DNA from: Cohnella sp. WQ 127256 | GTDB taxonomy: Bacteria > Bacillota > Bacilli > Paenibacillales > Paenibacillaceae | Direction of reading: 5' to 3' | NCBI RefSeq assembly: GCF_024519285.1 | Contig: NZ_JAMZCY010000008.1 | Location: forward strand, 62,001-126,000 | DNA: 64,000 nucleotides | Shown here: piece by piece, positions 17,102 through 25,582 of the stretch | Numbering within the stretch: the first letter of the stretch is position 1 | Layout: each line of letters opens with the position of its first letter | Position numbers and translations under genes: made by a program | The notes under the pieces: generated by a model | Seen by the model: only the letters and a program-made list of their open reading frames with translations | Told to the model about the DNA's origin: nothing | The model's database searches: none

Positions 17102-20100
17102 ATGCGAATAACAAAGAGTTTGGGAACGAGATTATCAACACGCAATTTATTCATTTTTTCCGTATTAGCTTTAATAATTTTAAGTGGGTGTGTAGGTAAT
17201 AAAAGCTTGGTAAGATTTAATTTTAATAGTGATATGTTAAGTGGTTCAGAGCATTTATATGTGAGATATTCTGATGGGACTGTGTACCAAGTTCCTGAAG
17301 CTTCTGGTGCGACTGTCGTACAGGCCCATACCGACATCACTAAAACAATAGTAGGCGGCTATGTGAGCGATGGCATTAGAAGCTGGGTTCCGAATTACAC
17401 TTACGCTATGGGGGATAATGTGGATGTAAGTGGGATTACAGTACAAAAACCTGCGTTCGCTGCGGATCATGCTGAACAATGGGGTGAACCGACACCTGTT
17501 CCTGATCGTCCGGGTTTTGTGAAAGTAACTTATAAGGTTTATAGTGCAAATGATGAGCCGGTGAACGGGCGCGCAGAAATATTCGCTTATTCCACAGATC
17601 CAAACCTGACTTTTTACAACACAGACGCCTTAGATCAGCAGGGGGGGGGTCATACGCGTATTGATACTGTAAAAGGAGGCTTCTCGTCCTATACAGACAG
17701 CGGGTTAGTCACATTTGTTATCCAATCCAGTGTGAGTGAAATCTCGACACTTCCTATTTCTTTATATTCAGGTCCCAAATTAATTTGGACTAATCCAAAT
17801 AATCCTCTAAACAGCATCGAAAAAGCAGCAGTAACAATCGCTTCGCCAGTATTAGGTGTTTCACCGCAGAATACAGCAACGGTCGAAACAGCAACGGCAC
17901 ATATTGGATACACCGTAACAAATGTAACTTGGAATGAAGCCTTAACCGCAAATGGCAAGTTTAAGGCGGGTCAAGCCTATTCAGCTACCGTTGTACTAAC
18001 ATCAAAGAATTCAAAACAATTTCAAGCAGGAGCATTCACTCCAACAGTAGTCAATTCAGCCACTGTAGGAACGACTACGACATCGGCACCGGGTGAAGGA
18101 AACTCCGTTACCTTTACGGTAACTTTCCCACCAACGGATGCGTTAAAACTAGTCAGCATCGCCGTAGGTGCCCAGCCAACGAAGATGTTCTATGCTGAAG
18201 CTGTTAATGATAGATTAGCGCTTGATGGCATGACAGTAATAGAAACGTATAATGACGGTTCAATAGGAACGGTAACGTTTGCATCTGGAACAGCCGCAGG
18301 TTATACAACAAGCCCTGCGAATGGGGAACAGTTGACAATCGAAGATCATGATGAAACTGCAGTGGAAATTACGCATACTGAATCAGGTTACACAGCAACA
18401 ACGAGTGATTTATCAGTAACTACAGCATCAACGAATGCTACACTGACTTCCACAATAGGAACAGTCAGCACAGGTGGCACAGCAAATGAAACGATTACGA
18501 ACATACCCTACGGAACAACGTTAGCAGCGTTGAAGACAGCAATAACGCCAGCACCAGATGCAACAGTAGAAGTGTACAAAGCAGATGGAACAACTGTAGC
18601 TACAGCATTAACAACAGGTAATAAGGTCATTGTTACTGCGCAAGATGGAGTAACGAAGGTGACTTATACCGTGACTGTGAACGCAGCATCAGCGAATGCT
18701 ACGCTGACCTCCACAATAGGAACAGTCAGCACAGGCGGCACAGCGAATGAAACGATTACGAACATACCCTACGGAACAACGTTAGCAGCGTTGAAGACAG
18801 CAATAACGCCAGCACCAGATGCAACAGTAGAAGTGTACAAAGCAGATGGAACAACTGTAGCTACAGCATTAACAACAGGTAATAAGGTCATTGTTACTGC
18901 GCAGGATGGAGTAACGAAGGTGACTTATACCGTGGCTGTAGAATTAAGCTCTGTTGCAACAATGACTTCCACAATAGGAACAGTCAGCACAGGTGGCACA
19001 GCAAATGAAACGATTACGAACATACCCTACGGAACAACGTTAGCAGCGTTGAAGGCAGTAATAACGCCAGCACCAGATGCAACAGTAGAAGTGTACGAAG
19101 CAGATGGAACAACTGTAGCTACAGTATTAACAACAGGTAATAAGGTCATTGTTACTGCGCAGGATGGAGTAACGAAGGTGACTTATAGCGTGGCTGTAGA
19201 ATTAAGCTCTGTTGCAACAATGACTTCCACAATAGGAACAGTCAGCACGGGTGGCACAGCGAATGAAACAATTACGAACATACCCTACGGAACAACGTTA
19301 GCAGCGTTGAAGGCAGCAATAACGCCAGCACCAGATGCAACAGTAGAAGTGTACGAAGCAGATGGAACAACTATAGCTACAGCATTAGCAACAGGTAATA
19401 AGGTCATTGTTACTGCGCAGGATGGAGTAACGACGGTGACTTATACCGTGGCTGTGAAGGTAGCATTAAGTACATCTGCTACGCTGACTTCCACAATAGG
19501 AACAGTCAGTATTGGTGGCACAGCGAATGAAACGATTACGAACATACCCTACGGAACAACGTTAGCAGTGTTGAAGGCAGCCATAACGCCAGCACCAGAT
19601 GCAACAGTAGAAGTGTACGAAGCAGATGGAACAACTGTAGCTACAGCATTAGCAACAGGTAATAAGGTCATTGTTACTGCGCAGGATGGAGTAACGAAGG
19701 TGACTTATACCGTGACTGTGAAAGCGGCATCCTCTGGCGGCGGCGGCGGCGGCGGTGTTTCTTCAACTCCTACGGATGGCAAATTAACGCTTCCTACAGG
19801 TCAATCGGGCCAAGTTAGCTTAGGAGATGCAGTTACGGTCACTATTCCGACAGGTGCTTCAAGTAAAGAACTGAAATTAACGATAGCCAAATTACTAGAT
19901 ACGCAAAACCTGCTAAAGAATAATCAAGTTCTAGCAAGCTCAATCTACGAGATTCTGAAGAATTTCCCAGAAAACTTCAATAAGCCGGTTACACTGACCT
20001 TTGTTTTTGATCCAACAAGCGTCAAAAAAGATCAAAGACCAGCTATATTCTACTATGACGAAGTGAAGAAGGTATGGTTGGAAGTTACGAGCGGCAAGAT

Positions 20101-20755
20101 CAACGGAAATCGGATTAGCGTAGAGGTTGATCACTTCACGAAGTTTGCGGTATTCGTAGTAGATCCAACGGTGGTCGTACCTGAACCAGAACAACCAAAA
20201 GACACCACTTCAGAGGTTAAGTTTAGTGATATCGCTAAACATTGGGCGGAAGCCAGTATTAAACAAGCGGTATACGGCGGCATCGTCAAAGGTTATACGG
20301 ACGGAACATTCAAACCAAACGCTACAGTGACTCGCGCTGAATTCGCGGTAATGCTGATGAATGTGTTGAAGCTGCAAGGGAATGGAGCAAAGCTGACTTT
20401 CACAGATAACGCGAAGATCGGAGCATGGGCGCAGAATGCTGTTGCTCAAGCGGTACAAGCAGGCATTATTAAAGGCAATCAGGACGGAAGCTTCCGTCCG
20501 AATGCAGAGGTTACCCGTGCCGAGATGGCAGTGATGATTGCGAGTGCGTTGGGACAACCTATCGAAGCAAATACCGCAACGGGCTTCGCTGATGATAAGG
20601 ATATTCCAGCTTGGGCGAAGGGTAGCGTTGCGATCGTGAAGCAAGCCAGCATTGTACAAGGGAAAAGCGGCAACAAATTCTCCCCTCAAGACAATGCGAC
20701 AAGAGCAGAAGCTATAACTGTACTGTTGAAAATGCTGGAGCAAATGAACAAGTAA
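17102..20755 (+). CDS. Giant repeat surface protein with lipobox and SLH modules
   Basis: 1217 residues. A lipobox, IILSGC (Cys 30), ends the signal sequence. Residues 31-345 are beta-rich. About 350-440 resembles a bacterial Ig-like domain (SIAVGAQPTKMFYAEAVN). Five near-identical repeats of 86-88 residues occupy about 446-877, then a poly-Gly linker, then a roughly 130-residue ZU5-like module (TIPTGASSKELKLTIAKL) shared with the M4 protease here. Three SLH domains follow (about 1040-1217; TRAEFAVML, TRAEMAVMI, TRAEAITVL). AAGGAG precedes ATG 17102. A lipid anchor together with SLH wall binding is unusual. A nine-G tract at 17641-17649 could shift the frame. Likely a cell-surface structural or adhesive protein. 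Confidence 0.88.
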   Translation: MRITKSLGTRLSTRNLFIFSVLALIILSGCVGNKSLVRFNFNSDMLSGSEHLYVRYSDGTVYQVPEASGATVVQAHTDITKTIVGGYVSDGIRSWVPNYTYAMGDNVDVSGITVQKPAFAADHAEQWGEPTPVPDRPGFVKVTYKVYSANDEPVNGRAEIFAYSTDPNLTFYNTDALDQQGGGHTRIDTVKGGFSSYTDSGLVTFVIQSSVSEISTLPISLYSGPKLIWTNPNNPLNSIEKAAVTIASPVLGVSPQNTATVETATAHIGYTVTNVTWNEALTANGKFKAGQAYSATVVLTSKNSKQFQAGAFTPTVVNSATVGTTTTSAPGEGNSVTFTVTFPPTDALKLVSIAVGAQPTKMFYAEAVNDRLALDGMTVIETYNDGSIGTVTFASGTAAGYTTSPANGEQLTIEDHDETAVEITHTESGYTATTSDLSVTTASTNATLTSTIGTVSTGGTANETITNIPYGTTLAALKTAITPAPDATVEVYKADGTTVATALTTGNKVIVTAQDGVTKVTYTVTVNAASANATLTSTIGTVSTGGTANETITNIPYGTTLAALKTAITPAPDATVEVYKADGTTVATALTTGNKVIVTAQDGVTKVTYTVAVELSSVATMTSTIGTVSTGGTANETITNIPYGTTLAALKAVITPAPDATVEVYEADGTTVATVLTTGNKVIVTAQDGVTKVTYSVAVELSSVATMTSTIGTVSTGGTANETITNIPYGTTLAALKAAITPAPDATVEVYEADGTTIATALATGNKVIVTAQDGVTTVTYTVAVKVALSTSATLTSTIGTVSIGGTANETITNIPYGTTLAVLKAAITPAPDATVEVYEADGTTVATALATGNKVIVTAQDGVTKVTYTVTVKAASSGGGGGGGVSSTPTDGKLTLPTGQSGQVSLGDAVTVTIPTGASSKELKLTIAKLLDTQNLLKNNQVLASSIYEILKNFPENFNKPVTLTFVFDPTSVKKDQRPAIFYYDEVKKVWLEVTSGKINGNRISVEVDHFTKFAVFVVDPTVVVPEPEQPKDTTSEVKFSDIAKHWAEASIKQAVYGGIVKGYTDGTFKPNATVTRAEFAVMLMNVLKLQGNGAKLTFTDNAKIGAWAQNAVAQAVQAGIIKGNQDGSFRPNAEVTRAEMAVMIASALGQPIEANTATGFADDKDIPAWAKGSVAIVKQASIVQGKSGNKFSPQDNATRAEAITVLLKMLEQMNK
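17641..17649 (+). repeat. Nine-G homopolymer inside the coding sequence
   Basis: Codes for Gln-Gly-Gly-Gly at about residue 180 of the giant surface protein. Tracts of this length in surface-protein genes are known slippage sites; loss or gain of one base would truncate the product. Confidence 0.85.
18437..19730 (+). repeat. Five tandem repeats of about 260 bp
   Basis: Copies begin near 18437, 18698, 18956, 19214 and 19478 (spacings 261, 258, 258 and 264 bp, whole codons). DNA is almost identical over most of each copy, including silent positions, which points to recent duplication or ongoing gene conversion. Each unit reads like a small beta domain with TSTIGTVSTGGTANETIT and DATVEVY. Confidence 0.95.
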
Positions 20756-20830
20756 TATAACGATAAACACACAAAGTTAGTATAGGAGCGAGACTCGAAG
20801 AACTTTCGATTTCGACTTTATTAGAACAGA

Positions 20831-20876
20831 AACCCAACAATCCGTGCCATAAAACGCACAATTGTTGGGTTTTTTA
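20831..20876 (+). terminator. Terminator of the giant surface protein gene
   Basis: Stem AACCCAACAAT / ATTGTTGGGTT with a 19-nt loop, followed by six T and TATCTTTT. It lies 75 bp past the stop codon. Confidence 0.85.
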
Positions 20877-20913
20877 TCTTTTGTTCGAAAACCAACCTTT
20901 GTTGGGTTCCATT

Positions 20914-21048
20914 TCATGTTTGGATTAGCACGACCCTCTCAATCGCGACAGCATCTTCGACAATTGCGGCATCGATTCGTCCAGAGTTTAATTCCTGAAT
21001 CGATATTTGCATGTAACGATTCCACGTATTCTCGCTCAAATAATGACA
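20914..21048 (-). pseudogene. Remnant resembling an amino-acid ABC binding protein
   Basis: On the minus strand an open stretch reads QISIQELNSGRIDAAIVEDA then VAIERVVLIQT and a stop. The L-x-x-GRIDA-IVED pattern is typical of family 3 (amino-acid) solute-binding proteins. It is preceded by a stop codon and has no start, and no transporter genes are nearby. I read it as a degraded relic; chance similarity remains possible because it is only 45 codons. Confidence 0.3.
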
Positions 21049-21340
21049 CTATGGCTCTACGTCCCTTTAGCAAAAAAAAGCTCCGCTTCGTTATCAGTAA
21101 AGCACATCTAAATGATTGTCTTCTGCTAAACAAGCCGACCGGGTGTTGCTCTTACGGACATCTGATCCGTTATTCAACCCGAAACACCCGAATCACGCGC
21201 ATATTTCTTCATCTTCAGCGGTCACTATCCAACTATTTAATGTCACGTATTCGTAATGGACGTCACTTCCGTCTATGTGTCGCTTCAGATACAATAGGAA
21301 GTAGCCATCAAATATTGTAGCTGGGATTGGAGTCGTTCTA

Positions 21341-23179
21341 ATGTATCGCAATTTAGAGGATTGTCTAGTTGACTTAGAGAAGAATGGACAGCTGGTTCGG
21401 ATTAAGGAAGAAGTTGATCCCTATCTCGAGATGGCTGCGATTCATATGAAGGTTTATGAGGCAGGCGGCCCTGCATTATTATTTGAAAATGTAAAAGGCT
21501 CGAAATTTCGAGCGGTTTCTAATATTTTCGGCACGGTAGAACGGAGTAAGTTTATTTTTCGGAGTACATGGGAAGCCGTGCAGGGGGTAATGGCTGCGCG
21601 TAATGATCCAATGAAAGCCTTAAAGAGTCCGTTGAAAAATATAGGAACAGGATTGGCAGCTTGGAAAGCTCTGCCACACAAGCAACAAGGGAGCAGCTTA
21701 GCGGTTGCCGCACATGAAATCCAAATATCGGATCTTCCGCTTATTCAGAGCTGGCCGATGGATGGAGGAGCTTTTATCACCTTGCCACAAGTGTATACGG
21801 AAGATGCGGACAAGCCGGGAATTATGAACTCCAATCTGGGGATGTACCGTGTTCAACTAGATGGTAATGAATATGAAATGAATAAAGAAATCGGTGTGCA
21901 TTATCAGATTCACAGAGGCATCGGCGTTCACCAGGACAAGACGAACAAGCTCGGAGTTCCTCTGAAGGTCAGCTGTTTTGTAGGTGGACCTCCAGCGCAT
22001 ACATTGGCGGCTGTCATGCCTTTACCAGAGGGTTTAAGTGAAATGACCGTTGCAGGTATGCTGTCCGGGCACCGTTTTAACTATAGTTATGTCGATGGAT
22101 TCTGCATTAGCAACGATGCTGATTTTGTCATTACTGGAGAGATTCATCCGGGAGAGACTAAGCCGGAGGGACCATTCGGTGATCATCTGGGCTATTATAG
22201 CTTGACTCATCCTTTCCCAGTCATGAAAGTACATAAAGTGTACGCTAAGCCTAATGCGATATGGCCATTTACAGTTGTAGGTCGACCTCCACAAGAGGAT
22301 ACTGCATTCGGCGATCTTATTCATGAGTTAACAGGGGATGCCATCAGACAAGAAATCCCTGGCGTGAAAGAGGTCCATGCTGTCGATGCTGCTGGCGTGC
22401 ATCCGTTGCTTTTTGCTATTGGGAGCGAACGTTACACCCCGTACCAACAAATCAAGCAACCGGCTGAGCTACTCACGATCGCCAATCGGATTCTAGGAAC
22501 GGGACAGCTGAGCTTGGCCAAATATGTATTCATTACGGCAGAAGAGCAGCAACCCATTAGTACGCATCATGAGGTGGAGTTCCTAACTTACATTATGGAA
22601 CGTATTGATCTTCGTCGAGATATTCATTTTTATACGAATACGACGATTGATACCCTTGATTATTCAGGTACGGGGCTAAATACAGGTAGCAAAGTTGTGT
22701 TCGCAGCCTGTGGGGAGAAGAAGAGGGAATTGTGCAAAGAGGTTCCTGAGGAGTTAAAGCAAATACGAGGCTTTGAAAATGCTCGTTTGGTGATGCCGGG
22801 TGTTGTCGCCATTCAGGGGCCTCAATTTGTAGACTACGCTGGAGCTGAGCAGGATTTGCAAGGCTTATGCAACGCGATCCAAGAGAAGGGACTGATCCCC
22901 TCATGCCCGATGATCATCTTGGCTGATGATAGTGATTTTATCAGTGCGACGATCAAAAATTTCCTATGGGCGACATTCACGCGAAGCAATCCGTCACATG
23001 ATATCTATGGTGTGAACAGTCGTTTCGAGAATAAGCACTGGGGCTGTGATAACTTCATTATTGATGCCCGCATCAAGCCTCACCAAGCACCACCATTAAT
23101 TGCAGATCCAACTGTGGAGAAAAATATCGAGAGATTATTTGTCCAAGGAGCTAGCTTGGGTGGTTTGAAGGGGCTGTAA
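21341..23179 (+). CDS. UbiD-family decarboxylase
   Basis: 612 residues, in the size range of UbiD-like (de)carboxylases, which use prenylated FMN to remove a carboxyl group from aromatic or unsaturated acids. Recognisable features are MYRNLEDCLVDLEKNGQLVR, GGPALLFENVKG, and the catalytic and cofactor segment PEGPFGDHLGYYS (about 275-287), conserved across the family. GGATTGGAG precedes ATG 21341. The partner UbiX (flavin prenyltransferase) is not in the window. Its substrate could be a menaquinone precursor or an environmental phenolic acid; the neighbours give no help. It ends at a clear bidirectional terminator. Confidence 0.93.
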   Translation: MYRNLEDCLVDLEKNGQLVRIKEEVDPYLEMAAIHMKVYEAGGPALLFENVKGSKFRAVSNIFGTVERSKFIFRSTWEAVQGVMAARNDPMKALKSPLKNIGTGLAAWKALPHKQQGSSLAVAAHEIQISDLPLIQSWPMDGGAFITLPQVYTEDADKPGIMNSNLGMYRVQLDGNEYEMNKEIGVHYQIHRGIGVHQDKTNKLGVPLKVSCFVGGPPAHTLAAVMPLPEGLSEMTVAGMLSGHRFNYSYVDGFCISNDADFVITGEIHPGETKPEGPFGDHLGYYSLTHPFPVMKVHKVYAKPNAIWPFTVVGRPPQEDTAFGDLIHELTGDAIRQEIPGVKEVHAVDAAGVHPLLFAIGSERYTPYQQIKQPAELLTIANRILGTGQLSLAKYVFITAEEQQPISTHHEVEFLTYIMERIDLRRDIHFYTNTTIDTLDYSGTGLNTGSKVVFAACGEKKRELCKEVPEELKQIRGFENARLVMPGVVAIQGPQFVDYAGAEQDLQGLCNAIQEKGLIPSCPMIILADDSDFISATIKNFLWATFTRSNPSHDIYGVNSRFENKHWGCDNFIIDARIKPHQAPPLIADPTVEKNIERLFVQGASLGGLKGL

Positions 23180-23208
23180 GTGTAAATCGTGTGATTTTGT
23201 TCTACTTA

Positions 23209-23250
23209 AAAGAAGTTAGATCATCCTTTAACGGTTGACCTAACTTCTTT
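23209..23250. terminator. Bidirectional terminator, UbiD / SLH-like protein
   Basis: Stem AAAGAAGTTAG / CTAACTTCTTT between two convergent genes, with A and T runs at the ends. Confidence 0.85.
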
Positions 23251-23255
23251 ATTAT

Positions 23256-24758
23256 TTATAGACTCGCGCTAAGCGTGATTGCGTTGGCAACAGCCCAGTT
23301 TCCTACCGGTGTCACTTCATAGTCAACACCAGCGGCGAGCTTCGCGTTATTCTGCAGTTCGAATACGCCAACCGCACCTTGGCGGGTTTGTACCTTATAT
23401 TGCGCGGTCAACGTCGTACCGTCAGAGCCTTTCAGTTGAACGGAACGGTAAGCGAACAGCTCATCCCCAGGATCTGCGGATAGCGTAACGTTAACTGTTT
23501 CCGCATCCACTTTCGATACAGATGCAATTGTCAGTGGATTAATCGATTGAGCTACGAAAGTATTGTTCTCAAGCTCGAACCAATCTGCAGATACGGTATA
23601 TTTTACGCCCGGCGTAAGTGTGGTTCCCGCAGGGAGACGGAATTTCGGCTCCTGCTTGCCATCCGTCGATTGGGTGTAGCCGACATAATTGACTGTGATC
23701 GGTGCTCCACCTTCAGGAGTTAGTGTAGCTTGTCTTGTTGCTAAGGATGAGATGACTTGCATCTTCTGCCCATTAAACATATTATTCTCATCGAGAATCA
23801 TTGCATTAGCACCACGGCCTCCTGCATAAGCGGAGATCAGGTAACCATAATCCACAACGCCGTCTGTGCGGAACGAATCCACTTCGAAGGTATCAGAAGT
23901 AACTTGGCGAACGTCTTGGAGTTGGATTTTCTCAGTGCTTGCCGCTACGGAATGAGTCTTCAAGCCTTTATAGTTAGTTGTATAGGTGGTGCCCGCTGTC
24001 ATCGTTTGAACAGGGACGATATAAGTCGCGATTGCTCCGGTCTTCAGACGCGGCTGATTGACGAGCTTCAGATCATGGTCGAATGCAAAGTTAGCATTTG
24101 CTACTACTGTTGTCTCATCATCTAGAGTAAGAGGCGCAGTGAACGCCACTTCGAAGGTAATTTGATTCAATGCTTTAATAGATAGGATCTCAGCGGATGC
24201 TGAACGAACAGCTTTCTGGGACAGCGTGATAAGTTGAGCTGTTTGTCCGCGAGTCATTTTACTATTCCCTAGCTTCAAGCCTTCCATCCAATATTGAACG
24301 GATTTAACATCACGTTGCAGGGCTTTTGCGATCATTGGCGCCACATCAACGCCTTCTGCGGGCTTGTTCGGTTGGAACTTATCCGCACTATCGATGACGC
24401 CGTTAGCAACTGCTGTGTCAATATAAGAGGAGTACCATTTGTCATTCTTGCTTTCATCATGTTGAGTTGAATCGCTTGGATCAAGCTTGAGCGCGATTAC
24501 GATCATTTTGATGAGCTCCGCATTCGTTACATTTTTTTCTATCATCAGCTTGCCGTTGCCGTACCCTTGAATCACGCCTTGGTTCACTAGTTGTTGAACA
24601 GCTTGCTCAGCCTGTTGATTGAAATTCGCGACTGCCGCCTTTTGAACGTTGGCTACCGATGTTAACGATGAAGCCTGTGCTTGGAATGGAAGCAATGCGC
24701 CTCCGCTTATTAGTGCTGATAGAGCTACAATGGCTGCATTCCGATTTACCTTTTTCAT
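23256..24758 (-). CDS. Secreted protein with divergent SLH domains
   Basis: 500 residues with a signal peptide (about 1-29, ending FQAQA). About 45-185 has the spacing and flanks of SLH repeats (QQLVNQGVIQGYGNGKLMIE, VTNAELIKMIVIAL), but the usual TRAE motifs are changed (TNAE, VDVA, TRGQ), so wall-polymer binding may be weak. The rest is beta-rich with repeats of the type ILSIKALNQITFEVAFTAPL, typical of S-layer-associated beta domains. The ribosome site AGAGGAAG precedes ATG 24758. It lies 127 bp downstream of a kinase/regulator pair on the same strand, and may be its target or be read through from it. Confidence 0.82.
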   Translation of the reverse strand: MKKVNRNAAIVALSALISGGALLPFQAQASSLTSVANVQKAAVANFNQQAEQAVQQLVNQGVIQGYGNGKLMIEKNVTNAELIKMIVIALKLDPSDSTQHDESKNDKWYSSYIDTAVANGVIDSADKFQPNKPAEGVDVAPMIAKALQRDVKSVQYWMEGLKLGNSKMTRGQTAQLITLSQKAVRSASAEILSIKALNQITFEVAFTAPLTLDDETTVVANANFAFDHDLKLVNQPRLKTGAIATYIVPVQTMTAGTTYTTNYKGLKTHSVAASTEKIQLQDVRQVTSDTFEVDSFRTDGVVDYGYLISAYAGGRGANAMILDENNMFNGQKMQVISSLATRQATLTPEGGAPITVNYVGYTQSTDGKQEPKFRLPAGTTLTPGVKYTVSADWFELENNTFVAQSINPLTIASVSKVDAETVNVTLSADPGDELFAYRSVQLKGSDGTTLTAQYKVQTRQGAVGVFELQNNAKLAAGVDYEVTPVGNWAVANAITLSASL

Positions 24759-24885
24759 TACTTATCTTCCTCTCACTTCAAAGTGGTGTTTCTATGATGA
24801 ATTCATCATAAACGACCACTCTAAACAAGCTTCAAAGGAAGTATAAACTTTTTATAAACAGAGTGATAAATTTCTTCGAAGACGG

Positions 24886-25575
24886 TTAGACCGTGAATCG
24901 ATACCCTGCACCCCATACGGTCTCAATGAACTGTGGATTCGAAGGATCAGCCTCAATCTTCTCGCGAATGCGGGAAATATGGACGGTCACCGTCGCAATC
25001 TCGCCGCTGGATTCAAGGCCCCATATTTTCTCGAAGAGCTCCTCCTTGCTGAACACCTGATTGGGATTCGTGGCCATGAATACGAGAACCTCGAATTCTT
25101 TGGCGGTAATCGCCACTTCTTTTCCATTCAGAAATACCCGATGGGATGACTTATTGATCGATAGCTCTCGAATTTCGATCGTATTCACGACCTTCGGTTT
25201 GTTGTCCGTAAACCGTTCATACCGTGCAAGATGTGCTTTGGCTCTGGCGACCAGCTCATTCGGACTGAATGGCTTCGTAATGAAATCGTCGGCACCGAGA
25301 CCGAAGCCTCGAATTTTATCGATTTCCTCTTTTTTCGCTGAGACAATTAAGACAGGCACATCCAGTTGCTCACGAATTTGCCTGCAGATCTCGAACCCAT
25401 CGACGCCCGGGAGCTGGAGATCGAGAATAATGAGATCATATTCGCCGCTTTGTGCTTTACGGAGTCCTTCTGATCCGTCGTGGCAGAGCTCCACCTTGTA
25501 GTTATGGAGCAGGAAGTAGTCTCGCTGCAGCTCTGCGATATAAGGGTCATCCTCAATAATTAAAATGGTCTTCAT
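24886..25575 (-). CDS. OmpR-family response regulator
   Basis: 229 residues. The receiver domain has IIEDDPYI, phospho-Asp in LIILDLQLPG (near 52) and Lys in FITKPFSPNE. The winged helix (about 130-228) has ITAKEFEVLVFM and VTVHISRIREKIEADP. It follows the kinase gene by 7 bp on the minus strand, with a weak ribosome site (GGTGA) inside the kinase's last codons, so coupled translation is likely. Relatives respond to envelope stress, and a surface-protein gene downstream fits that. Confidence 0.94.
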   Translation of the reverse strand: MKTILIIEDDPYIAELQRDYFLLHNYKVELCHDGSEGLRKAQSGEYDLIILDLQLPGVDGFEICRQIREQLDVPVLIVSAKKEEIDKIRGFGLGADDFITKPFSPNELVARAKAHLARYERFTDNKPKVVNTIEIRELSINKSSHRVFLNGKEVAITAKEFEVLVFMATNPNQVFSKEELFEKIWGLESSGEIATVTVHISRIREKIEADPSNPQFIETVWGAGYRFTV

Positions 25576-25582
25576 TCGTTTA

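Larger units (their letters stand above)
20756..21340. other. 585-bp intergenic region with terminator and decayed sequence
   Basis: It holds a terminator (20831-20876), a probable decayed fragment on the minus strand (20914-21048), and about 290 bp before the UbiD gene in which I see no gene with a ribosome site. A 152-codon plus-strand frame here starts at TTG within the terminator and has no recognisable domain. On the minus strand, about 21190-21330 is also open (segment GYFLLYLKRHIDGSDVHYEY) but lacks a start codon. Confidence 0.5.

Noticed and set aside
18437-19730. Large direct repeats as a mobile element or array
   Set aside because: They are in-frame protein domains inside one gene, with no ends or transposase.
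20862-21320. 152-codon frame between the surface protein and UbiD genes
   Set aside because: Starts at TTG within the terminator, has no ribosome site and a biased, non-protein-like composition; the opposite strand explains the region better as decay.
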